NCBI RefSeq assembly: GCF_903819435.1
Contig: NZ_CAIJDP010000058.1
Location: forward strand, 62,001 to 126,000
Direction: 5' to 3'
Length of the DNA stretch: 64,000 nucleotides
From: Flavobacterium salmonis
GTDB taxonomy: Bacteria > Bacteroidota > Bacteroidia > Flavobacteriales > Flavobacteriaceae
A model generated the notes under the pieces. It did not search any database. It had not been told where the DNA came from and saw nothing but the letters and a program-made list of their open reading frames with translations. Positions 42,601 through 50,670 of this stretch are shown piece after piece. The first letter of the stretch is position 1; each line of letters starts with the position of its first letter. Position numbers and translations under genes: made by a program.

Positions 42601-44010
42601 TTATTCTTTTGGGTTCATAAAATAATAAACCGGAATTCCAATTAACATAATCAGGATTCCCCAACCACAGGTTGAAAATTTTGTAATCAATAAAGAAACG
42701 CTTATCGCCGATGCTACAATAATGTAAAGCAATGGTAAAAACGGATATCCAAATGCTTTATAAGGCCTCTCTGCATTGGGCATTTTTTTACGTAAAATAA
42801 AAATCCCGTAAATGGTCAGAATGTAAAAAATCAAAACAATAATGATAACAAAATCTAACAAATCACCATATTTCCCAGTCAGGCATAAAGCCGAAGCCCA
42901 AATGCACTGTGCCCACAAAGCCCATGAGGGTACACTAAAATTATTCAGTACTGCTGCTTTTTTAAAGAACAAACCATCGTTTGCCATTGTATAATACACT
43001 CTCGCACCCGCCATAATCAAACCATTATTACAGGCAAAAGTCGAAATCATAATCATAATAGCGATAACCAAAGTTCCAATATCTCCAAAAATATATTGCG
43101 AAGCTACTACTGCTACCCTATCCGATTTTGCTGTAGCAATTTCATCCAGCGGAATCACTGCCAAATACATCAAATTTGTCAAAACATAAATAATAGTCAC
43201 GATAAAAGTCCCTAAAAACAAACTTAAACCCACATTACGTTTTGGATTTTTAATCTCTCCCGCAATAAAAGTTACCCCCACCCAGGCATCACTCGAAAAC
43301 AACGAACCCACCATCGCTGCCGAAATTCCGGTAATCAATGCCTTTCCGCTAACAGGAAGCCATGAACCATTATCTGCATTATAAGAATGAGGTGTCCAGG
43401 CATCTGTCCAGTTAGCATCCCAAACTGATGCTTTTGCTGCAAGCGTTAATCCAAAAACGATCAAACCCAGCAATGATAATATCTTAATTATGGTAAGAAT
43501 AGTTTGAAGTATCTTTCCGTTTTTTACGCCCCGACTATTAATGTATGTCAGTAAAACAATAGTTACAATCGATACAATCTGAGCTGCGTTGAGTTTAAAG
43601 GCTCCCAATTCAAATAATACATTTTCATCACTCAGAGGTTCATAAAGATAGGCTGCAAACTTAGAGAAAGCTACACCAACGGCAGCAATCGTTCCGGTTT
43701 GGATTACCGCAAAAAAACTCCAGCCATACAAAAAGGCAATTAATTTGTTATACGCTTCTTTCAGGTATACATATTGCCCACCCGCTTTTGGAAACATGGC
43801 ACTCAGCTCTCCATAACTTACTGCTGCAATAATGGTAATTAATCCTGAAATAAGCCAAATCAATGTCAGCCATCCTGCCGATCCTACTTGTCTGGCAATA
43901 TCTGCACTCACAATAAATATCCCGGAGCCAATCATAGAACCTACCACAAGCATGGTTCCGTCTAATAATCCGAGTTCTCTCTTAAAATTTTCCTGGTTGT
44001 CTTCTTGCAT
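42601..44010 (-). CDS. APC-family amino acid permease
   Basis: 469 residues with about 12 transmembrane helices. The first helix has the APC signature GTMLVVGSMIGSGIFIVSADI, and helix 6 has VTFIAGEIKNPKRN and SLFSSDAWVGV. It transports an amino acid or amine across the inner membrane, proton- or exchange-driven; substrate is not readable from sequence. Stands alone; its end shares a terminator with the kdp kinase. Confidence 0.92.
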   Translation of the reverse strand: MQEDNQENFKRELGLLDGTMLVVGSMIGSGIFIVSADIARQVGSAGWLTLIWLISGLITIIAAVSYGELSAMFPKAGGQYVYLKEAYNKLIAFLYGWSFFAVIQTGTIAAVGVAFSKFAAYLYEPLSDENVLFELGAFKLNAAQIVSIVTIVLLTYINSRGVKNGKILQTILTIIKILSLLGLIVFGLTLAAKASVWDANWTDAWTPHSYNADNGSWLPVSGKALITGISAAMVGSLFSSDAWVGVTFIAGEIKNPKRNVGLSLFLGTFIVTIIYVLTNLMYLAVIPLDEIATAKSDRVAVVASQYIFGDIGTLVIAIMIMISTFACNNGLIMAGARVYYTMANDGLFFKKAAVLNNFSVPSWALWAQCIWASALCLTGKYGDLLDFVIIIVLIFYILTIYGIFILRKKMPNAERPYKAFGYPFLPLLYIIVASAISVSLLITKFSTCGWGILIMLIGIPVYYFMNPKE

Positions 44011-44114
44011 TATTTTTTGGTTTTTTGGGTTGGTTAAAGATATACTTTTTTTGGAAATTTTTTAATTAGCCCACTAGATTGTTAGAATTTTAGATTATTT
44101 GATTTTATTCTTTT

Positions 44115-44200
44115 GGGCGTGTCCCAAGGGCCGGGCTTTCGGCTATATCTTTTGTTTCGTTTCTCTTCACAAAAGGATACCGCCTCTATCCCTCACGCAG
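44115..44200 (-). ncRNA. Structured element, copy 3 of 4 (probably Flavo-1-type RNA), minus strand
   Basis: Read on the minus strand: CTGCGTGAGGGATAGAGGCG, then ATCCTTTTGTG with its AAAAGAT partner after a loop, and AGCCGAAAGCCCGGC. Same framework as the other copies but more diverged. Lies between the permease gene and the cassette-like stretch. Confidence 0.5.
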
Positions 44201-44287
44201 CTTTAGTTTTCATAAGGAAATATTTAATTAGCGATTCATAAAGTTATTTAGTGATTGGAGATCTTTTTTATTATTTTTGAAAGAATA

Positions 44288-44368
44288 ATACGAAACAAAC
44301 CTTCGTGTTTACATTTATTTTTGGGTAGATTGGCGAAGGTTTGTTTCGTATATATACAAGTTAGTGGC
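44288..44368 (+). other. Left boundary element of cassette-like stretch
   Basis: Perfect 18-bp arms ATACGAAACAAACCTTCG (44288-44305) and CGAAGGTTTGTTTCGTAT (44334-44351) with a 28-nt loop, then ATATACAA and GTTAGTGGC (44360-44368). The last nine bases are the exact inverse of GCCACTAAC at 45949-45957, after the second gene. Confidence 0.6.
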
Positions 44369-44380
44369 AACCTTAAGACA

Positions 44381-45220
44381 ATGAACTACAAAAACGAAAT
44401 AAAATACCTCGACAAGCAGTTACAGTGCTTCCAAGAAGTTATTTATGCAATTGCTCCGGATAAAATAGGTTATTCCGAGCTGACTTCAGTCATTGGCCCA
44501 ATTTTAAAATTCAACCTCGACACAGGTAAAAGCATAAAGCTGTTAGCAGAAAATAATCATCTTCGAGACTTAATCATTCTTTCGAGACCATTTATTGAAA
44601 GTATTATTAATGTTGGTTTTATTTGCGCTAAAGGAGAAGAGGCTGTTTTAAAATCAAAAAAGTATGCTTATCAAAAGGGGTATCGCGACCTTTTCAGAGA
44701 AATAAAACTCAACGATTTTGAAATCAAAAATAAACTAACTGACCATAAAGGATTTATTGACCCTCATAGACCAGAGCACTTGGTTGAGGCGTTGGATGAA
44801 TACACAAGAAATAACGGCAATGAAGTAAATTCTTGGACTGACGAGACAGCAAAACAAAAGTTAGAAATTATTGGTAAGAAATATGGACTTGGAGTAAATG
44901 GGTTTTTGACTTTTGCGTTTTTTAATATTTACAGAGATGTTTCTGAAATTATTCACGCAAGTTATTACGGTGTTAGAATTATGACTGGTATGCAAAATAA
45001 AGACATTTCTGCATTCAAGACATCGACTGATGCCGCAGAATATTTTACAGACCATCAGTTCAAACTGGGAACTCTAATTATGCAACAGGTTTCAATTTCA
45101 ATTGTAGCGATGATCGACATACTGGTTCAAGAATTTAATTCTGAAGCAGTAAAAGCTATTAAAGCAAAATCAGGAGATATTTTAAAAGAATATGCTGACG
45201 AAGTTTCGAAGAATAAATAA
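44381..45220 (+). CDS. DUF5677 protein (cassette gene 1)
   Basis: 279 residues from the ATG at 44381. All-helical, with SRPFIESIINVGFICAKG and a later FFNIYRDVSEIIHASYYGVRIMTG, which is the DUF5677 pattern of paired acidic/histidine helices. Function unknown; DUF5677 genes are often found in genomic islands. Frames upstream of 44381 are boundary-element DNA and rejected. It is 19 bp before the next gene. Confidence 0.75.
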   Translation: MNYKNEIKYLDKQLQCFQEVIYAIAPDKIGYSELTSVIGPILKFNLDTGKSIKLLAENNHLRDLIILSRPFIESIINVGFICAKGEEAVLKSKKYAYQKGYRDLFREIKLNDFEIKNKLTDHKGFIDPHRPEHLVEALDEYTRNNGNEVNSWTDETAKQKLEIIGKKYGLGVNGFLTFAFFNIYRDVSEIIHASYYGVRIMTGMQNKDISAFKTSTDAAEYFTDHQFKLGTLIMQQVSISIVAMIDILVQEFNSEAVKAIKAKSGDILKEYADEVSKNK

Positions 45221-45239
45221 TCACAAGCGGAAAAAATAA

Positions 45240-45941
45240 ATGGATTTTAAAGGTGGAACAATAATTATCGGATCATTACTTTGGGACAAGACACCAATCA
45301 GACATAAGTGGCGGACACTTTGCTTAAATGAAATTTCTACAAAGACACCTGTTAAAGTGAAAATTCGTTACGGACGACAATCGCAATCAAGACAGAATAC
45401 TTATTCAATGATTTTTTCAAATCATCCTACAACGGAATACGGACAAGCTTATATTTTAGGTTTTAAAGAAATAATTAAAAATGCAAGAATATTAGAAAGT
45501 CAAGCGTTCGCTTTAGCAAGTGCAGAAGGACTTTGGGGAGACAAACCTTCATTAAATAAATCTTGGGGAACTGTTGGACTGCTAACAAATCCAAACATTG
45601 ACAGTAAAAACAAAACAGGTGCCGACATTATAAAGAAAAGATGGACTGAAATTTATCAGAACTACAAGAACACATTCAAAGCAACTAAATACTGCATAGA
45701 CAACGAACTACCAGTGATTGACGACAACGGCTTTCTAAATATTGACTGGACAGAAGAAATGAATGATTACGATTTTCTTATTGCTACACCAGTTGTTCCA
45801 AATATTAAAAAAGCTTTGACTGCAAAGGAAATTGCAGACATAATGAAGGAAAACAACTATTTTGAGTATTTCGACAATAACGTAGCTAACGACATAACGA
45901 CATTTCAAGACAATGAAATTAGACAATCACTTGGACGATAG
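45240..45941 (+). CDS. Unknown protein (cassette gene 2), gamma-glutamylcyclotransferase-like start
   Basis: 233 residues, no signal peptide. It opens GTIIIGSLLWD, recalling the xxYGSLL start of gamma-glutamylcyclotransferase/AIG2-like folds, with GQAYILGFKE and AFALASAEG later and an acidic C-terminal half. The likeness is weak and I do not claim the function. It probably acts with the DUF5677 protein as both lie between the same boundary elements and 19 bp apart. Confidence 0.6.
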   Translation: MDFKGGTIIIGSLLWDKTPIRHKWRTLCLNEISTKTPVKVKIRYGRQSQSRQNTYSMIFSNHPTTEYGQAYILGFKEIIKNARILESQAFALASAEGLWGDKPSLNKSWGTVGLLTNPNIDSKNKTGADIIKKRWTEIYQNYKNTFKATKYCIDNELPVIDDNGFLNIDWTEEMNDYDFLIATPVVPNIKKALTAKEIADIMKENNYFEYFDNNVANDITTFQDNEIRQSLGR

Positions 45942-45948
45942 AAAGGCA

Positions 45949-46083
45949 GCCACTAACAGCTAGTAAGCAATAGTCGGGAATTAGGCTTAATGGAAAAATG
46001 GTTTTGTATTTGGAAAATTAGTGATAATCCGAATATAATTGCTTTATTTAGCCCGACCATCGCCTACTAGCGGGACGTTATGG
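45949..46083 (+). other. attC-like recombination site candidate
   Basis: Begins GCCACTAAC and ends GGGACGTTATGG (46072-46083), about 135 bp. Inside are 20-nt arms GCTAGTAAGCAATAGTCGGG (45959-45978) and CCCGACCATCGCCTACTAGC (46052-46071), which pair at all but three positions; a weaker inner pairing lies between. The AAC...GTT ends and imperfect pairing with bulges resemble integron attC sites. No integrase is in the window. Confidence 0.55.
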
Positions 46084-46110
46084 ATTACCTTACCAAGAAA
46101 CATAGAAAAT

Positions 46111-46674
46111 ATGAATTTATATAAAAGAATCATTGAAATAATAGATGCGAACTTGATTCACTGTCTTATTCCAATAATTCTAACGTTAATAGTTATTGAA
46201 TTTGTTTTCAAAAAACGTTTTGAAACTAAAAAGGTCCTTAATTCAATTTGTTGGCTAATTATTTTATATTCAATAGTTACTTGGACTTATTCATTAATAG
46301 CAATGATATTCTATCCTGAAGAATTTGCATTCATTGAAAGAGCGACAGGTCCATATAGCTGGGCTTATTGGACAATGTTCTTATCCGCATTGATTTTACC
46401 TTTCACATTATTCATTAAAAAACTATCATCCAATTTTTATTATGTACTATTTGTTGCAATTTTTATGAAAATCGGATTTTATTTCGAGCGTTTTGTTATA
46501 ATTGTAACCAATTATCATCGGGATTATGGAACACAAAGGAAAAATGTTGAATTTACCGATTCATTCTCATTTGGAATACTAATGATATTTATTCAGGGAA
46601 TAATAATAGCTCTAACTTCGTTAGCAATATTTGAAATTATAAAAAAGAAAAAAAGGCAAAGTAAAGTGTTGTGA
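46111..46674 (+). CDS. Membrane protein resembling the C-terminal half of NrfD/ActC (cassette gene 3)
   Basis: 187 residues from the ATG at 46111, with about five transmembrane helices. The stretch KIGFYFERFVIIVTNYHRDYG is very like the NrfD/PsrC-family segment 'MWFERFVIIVTSLHRD' of alternative complex III ActC. The full family has eight to ten helices, so this is a half-length form or a descendant. No partner redox subunits are near. It lies directly after the attC-like site, and no matching site was found after it. Function unknown. Confidence 0.55.
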   Translation: MNLYKRIIEIIDANLIHCLIPIILTLIVIEFVFKKRFETKKVLNSICWLIILYSIVTWTYSLIAMIFYPEEFAFIERATGPYSWAYWTMFLSALILPFTLFIKKLSSNFYYVLFVAIFMKIGFYFERFVIIVTNYHRDYGTQRKNVEFTDSFSFGILMIFIQGIIIALTSLAIFEIIKKKKRQSKVL

Positions 46675-46806
46675 ACGGTTTATGGAATTATTTTTAAAAA
46701 TTAAATCAAAATATTTACACAGAAATATTATTGCAAGATAGAAACTTCAGCAATAAAGATTATGTGGCAATTGCTACATTTCTAGTAAAGAACTCCAGCA
46801 AAAAAA

Positions 46807-47934
46807 CTATTCCAAAATACGATTTACCTGCGAAAAAGTTCTTTCGTAGTAAGGCTCTTTGGTTGAAGAGATGATAACTCCGCTATGAGTTGAGGAATGA
46901 ACAAATTTAATTTCTCCTTCAACTACTTCTACTACCATACCAACATGATTAATTTGGCGTCTTCCATTGGTTTTAAAGAAAATTAAATCTCCCTTTTGAG
47001 CTTCCTCTGTATTGATTTTTGTACCAATTCTGGACTGCTCGATTGAACTTCTTGGTAGCTTAATATCAAAATTACCGAAAGTACAGTACATTAATCCTGA
47101 ACAATCAAAACCTGCTTTTGTGGTCCCTCCGGAACGATAACGCGTTCCTATATTTTCGGTCGCATTTGATATCAATTGGTCTATTAGATCAGAATGATTA
47201 TTCCCTTTTATTAGTGCAGAATCTTTTTTAATTATTCCTTTATCAGATGCAAATTCAGGAGATTCTAAGGTATCTTTTTTTATTTCCGGAGTTGGTTTTG
47301 AAGCCTGTAAAGCATCCGCTTTTTCTTTTGAAGTAAGGATTTTTAAAACATATCCCACTGGTAATTTTTTCCTGATTTCCGGATTCTGTTTTTCTAACTC
47401 GGCTACAGTAATTCCGAATTCCTTAGCTATGGCATATTTCGTTTCTTTGGGCTGAACTTTCCTTGAAACTTCAACATCTGTAGTTGTTTGAATGTTTTCA
47501 ATTGGTTTTTGCAAAGCCGGATCCGCATTCGTATTTGATGGAATGGTAATTTGCTGTCCTATTTTTAGACCTTCTGTCTCCAAAAGTGGGTTTGCTTTTT
47601 TTAGATCCTCAACAGAAACATTATATTTTTTTGAGATTCCCCACAGCGTTTCTTTTGCCTGAACATCATGTAAGCCCGGAGTTGTGTTAGCAGCAGTTTC
47701 ATTAGATTTTATTGTTGCTGACTGATTGGTATTTGGAATTAATAAAACCGAATTTAATTTTAAAATTTTGGGAGCATTTGGATTGGCATTTGCAATATCT
47801 TTGGGTTTCACTCCGTATTTCTTAGCGATAGAAGTAAGATTATCACCTTTTGAAATGGTGTGTTTGATATATTTTTCCTGAGAAAAACCTGCTATGCTGA
47901 AAAAGAATATTATGATGGCTAATCTAAAAATCAT
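46807..47934 (-). CDS. LysM-NlpC/P60 cell-wall hydrolase
   Basis: 375 residues. Signal peptide, three LysM modules (about 23-67, 89-131 and 155-199: HTISKGDNLTSIAKKYGV, HDVQAKETLWGISKKYNV, RKVQPKETKYAIAKEFGI), a linker, and an NlpC/P60 peptidase (about 250-375) with Cys in GFDCSGLMYC, His in NHVGMVVEV and a third residue in KFVHSSTHSG. It cleaves peptidoglycan stem peptides in the periplasm. Stands alone between the cassette stretch and the aconitases. Confidence 0.93.
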   Translation of the reverse strand: MIFRLAIIIFFFSIAGFSQEKYIKHTISKGDNLTSIAKKYGVKPKDIANANPNAPKILKLNSVLLIPNTNQSATIKSNETAANTTPGLHDVQAKETLWGISKKYNVSVEDLKKANPLLETEGLKIGQQITIPSNTNADPALQKPIENIQTTTDVEVSRKVQPKETKYAIAKEFGITVAELEKQNPEIRKKLPVGYVLKILTSKEKADALQASKPTPEIKKDTLESPEFASDKGIIKKDSALIKGNNHSDLIDQLISNATENIGTRYRSGGTTKAGFDCSGLMYCTFGNFDIKLPRSSIEQSRIGTKINTEEAQKGDLIFFKTNGRRQINHVGMVVEVVEGEIKFVHSSTHSGVIISSTKEPYYERTFSQVNRILE

Positions 47935-48141
47935 TTGGGGGATTTTTTTTTATTTAACTGTGTATGATACACTTATAAAAATCTAATCAATACAGTGTAT
48001 ACCTATAAAGCGAATTTAACTTTTTAAACTAAAAAAAGCACTTTTTTTAACATGTTTTTAAGTTCTGCTTAAACATTTAAAATGCTTCTGAGATAAATGT
48101 TTTTTTTTTTGAATTGAAAACAATATTTATAATAAACACAT

Positions 48142-48225
48142 ATGCCCTAGCCCGGATGGAAGCGGCATCCTTTTGTTTTTTGCTGCCAAAAAACAAAAGA
48201 TACAGCAGACAGCCGGATTGGCTCC
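48142..48225 (+). ncRNA. Structured element, copy 4 of 4 (probably Flavo-1-type RNA)
   Basis: ATGCCCTAGCCCGGATGGAA, then GCGGCATCC, an inner stem TTTTGTTTTTT/AAAAAACAAAA around GCTGCC, and AGCCGGATTGGCTCCTG. Same framework as the other three copies. Confidence 0.62.
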
Positions 48226-48231
48226 TGAAAA

Positions 48232-48257
48232 AAAACGCCCTGTTTTCACAGAGCGTT
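48232..48257 (-). terminator. Terminator of acnA
   Basis: Near-perfect hairpin AACGCCCTGT/ACAGAGCGTT with one mismatch, loop TTTC, followed on the minus strand by a long T run, just past the acnA stop. Confidence 0.65.
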
Positions 48258-48281
48258 CATAATTATAATCGAAATCTTGAA

Positions 48282-50546
48282 TTAAGCTTTTCCGGCAGCA
48301 ATCAAGTTTAGTGCAGAACCTGCAACAAACCAGCCAATCTGACCTTCGTTGTAAGTGTGATTCGCTAAAATAATATCTTTTGAGCCATCTGTATGAACAA
48401 ACTCTAACGTCAACGGTTTTCCCGGAGCGAATTCCGTTAAATCTGTAAAATTGATGGTGTCATTTTCCTGAATTTTGTCGTAATCTGATTCGTTAGCAAA
48501 GGTTAATCCTAAAAGACCTTGTTTTTTTAGGTTGGTTTCGTGAATACGGGCGAAAGATTTTACCAAAACTGCTTTTACACCTAAGAAACGAGGTTCCATT
48601 GCTGCGTGTTCACGAGATGAACCTTCGCCATAGTTGTGATCTCCCACAACGACAGACGGAACGCCAGCCGCTTTGTAGGCACGGGCTACAGCAGGAACCG
48701 CATCATACTGTTCTGTTAATTGATTTTTAACAGAGTTTGTTTTTTGGTTGAATGCATTTACAGCACCAATGAGCATGTTGTTGGAAATATTATCTAAGTG
48801 TCCACGGAAACGTAACCATGGTCCTGCCATAGAAATATGATCTGTTGTACATTTTCCGAATGCTTTGATCAATAATTTGGCGCCAGTAATATTTTTACCA
48901 TCCCAGGCATCAAACGGAGCTAATAATTGCAAACGCTCTGAAGTAAGGCTTACTACAACCTGAACTCCTGAGCCGTCTTCAGCAGGAGCCTGGAATCCCG
49001 GATCTTCAGCATAGAAACCTTTTTCAGGCAATTCATCTCCTGTTGGTTCATCAAGCATTACTTCTTCACCATCTTCATTAATCAATTTATCAGTCAATGG
49101 ATTGAAGCCTAAATCACCGGCAATAGCAAGGGCAGTTACCAATTCCGGTGAACCTACAAACGCTAATGTATTTGGATTACCGTCTGCACGTTTGGAGAAG
49201 TTACGGTTGAAAGAGTGAACGATTGTGTTTCTTTCTTCTTTTTCTGCACCTTCCCTGTCCCACATACCAATACATGGGCCACAGGCATTTGCAAAGACTG
49301 TTGCGCCAATTTTATGAAAAGTGTCAATAAATCCGTCTCTTTCAATAGTAGAACGAACTACTTCTGAACCTGGCGTAATGGTAAATTCAGATTTAACTTT
49401 TAAATTTTTCTCTGAAACCTGCTTGGCTAAAGAAGCGGCACGGGAAATATCTTCATAAGAAGAGTTGGTACACGAACCTATTAAGCCAACCTGAATTTGT
49501 AATGGCCAGTTATTTTTGATGGCTTCTTCTTTCATTTTAGAAATTGGAGTAGCCAAATCAGGAGTAAAGGGACCGTTTAAGTGTGGCTCTAATTCAGATA
49601 AATTGATTTCGATAAGCTGATCAAAATATTTTTCAGGGTCGGCATAAACTTCAGGGTCTCCAGTCAGGTAAGAAGCTATTTTATCTGCGGCATCTGCAAC
49701 ATCGGCTCTGTTTGTAGAACGCAGGTAACGGCTCATAGAATCGTCATAACCAAAAGTTGAAGTGGTAGCGCCAATTTCAGCACCCATATTACAAATCGTA
49801 CCTTTACCGGTACAGGACATAGCTGTTGCACCTTCTCCAAAATATTCTACTATAGCACCTGTTCCTCCTTTTACAGTCAGAATACCGGCCACTTTAAGAA
49901 TCACATCTTTTGGAGCAGTCCAACCCGATAATTTACCTGTAAGTTTAACTCCTATTAATTTAGGAAATTTCAATTCCCATGCCATACCGGACATAACGTC
50001 TACAGCATCAGCACCACCGACACCAATCGCTACCATCCCTAAACCTCCTGCATTTACAGTATGTGAATCCGTACCAATCATCATTCCGCCCGGAAATGCA
50101 TAATTCTCCAGTACTACCTGATGAATAATTCCGGCTCCGGGTTTCCAGAAACCGATTCCATATTTATTAGAAACTGACGACAAGAAGTCGAAAACTTCAT
50201 TACTTTGTGTTTTTGCTCTGGCCAAATCAGTAGCAGCATCTACTTTTGCCTGAATCAGGTGGTCACAATGAACTGTTGTAGGAACAGCAACTTTTGATTT
50301 GCCGGCATGCATAAATTGCAATAATGCCATTTGTGCTGTTGCATCCTGACATGCTACACGATCCGGTGCAAAGTCAACATAATCAACTCCTCTTCCAAAC
50401 GCTTTGGTTGGATTTCCATCCCAAAGATGATTGTATAAAATTTTCTCTGTTAAAGTAAGTGGACGACCAACAATCTCTCGTGCGGCATCAACACGACCGG
50501 GCATGTTGTGATACACTTTTTTAATCATTTCAATATCAAAAGCCAT
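48282..50546 (-). CDS. acnA: Aconitate hydratase (mitochondrial-type, AcnA family)
   Basis: Citrate-isocitrate isomerase of the TCA cycle with a [4Fe-4S] cluster. 754 residues, length of mitochondrial-type aconitase. The cluster ligands are C in [17 protein letters not shown] and the CxxC in [26 protein letters not shown] is the substrate motif. The C-terminal swivel domain has [17 protein letters not shown]. It follows acnB in the same direction after a 124-bp gap with a terminator, so the two can be expressed separately. Confidence 0.96.
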   Translation of the reverse strand: MAFDIEMIKKVYHNMPGRVDAAREIVGRPLTLTEKILYNHLWDGNPTKAFGRGVDYVDFAPDRVACQDATAQMALLQFMHAGKSKVAVPTTVHCDHLIQAKVDAATDLARAKTQSNEVFDFLSSVSNKYGIGFWKPGAGIIHQVVLENYAFPGGMMIGTDSHTVNAGGLGMVAIGVGGADAVDVMSGMAWELKFPKLIGVKLTGKLSGWTAPKDVILKVAGILTVKGGTGAIVEYFGEGATAMSCTGKGTICNMGAEIGATTSTFGYDDSMSRYLRSTNRADVADAADKIASYLTGDPEVYADPEKYFDQLIEINLSELEPHLNGPFTPDLATPISKMKEEAIKNNWPLQIQVGLIGSCTNSSYEDISRAASLAKQVSEKNLKVKSEFTITPGSEVVRSTIERDGFIDTFHKIGATVFANACGPCIGMWDREGAEKEERNTIVHSFNRNFSKRADGNPNTLAFVGSPELVTALAIAGDLGFNPLTDKLINEDGEEVMLDEPTGDELPEKGFYAEDPGFQAPAEDGSGVQVVVSLTSERLQLLAPFDAWDGKNITGAKLLIKAFGKCTTDHISMAGPWLRFRGHLDNISNNMLIGAVNAFNQKTNSVKNQLTEQYDAVPAVARAYKAAGVPSVVVGDHNYGEGSSREHAAMEPRFLGVKAVLVKSFARIHETNLKKQGLLGLTFANESDYDKIQENDTINFTDLTEFAPGKPLTLEFVHTDGSKDIILANHTYNEGQIGWFVAGSALNLIAAGKA

Positions 50547-50615
50547 ACTGTATAATTGTTATTTGTTATTTTTTTGAACAACACAAGTTACAAAAAATAG
50601 AACAGCTATTAAAGA

Positions 50616-50644
50616 AAAAGCCCGGGTTTATCACACGGGCTTTT
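50616..50644 (-). terminator. Terminator of acnB
   Basis: 9-bp stem AAAAGCCCG/CGGGCTTTT with loop GGTTTATCACA, 26 bp past the acnB stop. Confidence 0.75.
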
Positions 50645-50670
50645 GAATTATAATTGAAATAAGTATGTTA

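Noticed and set aside
44015..44114. Regulatory RNA upstream of the amino acid permease
   Set aside because: No riboswitch core or leader peptide could be recognised; only AT-rich spacer and the inverted Flavo-1-like copy are present.
49762..50103. 113-codon antisense frame inside acnA (and 51115-51501 inside acnB)
   Set aside because: Both lie opposite well-conserved aconitase domains and have no start signal or family likeness.
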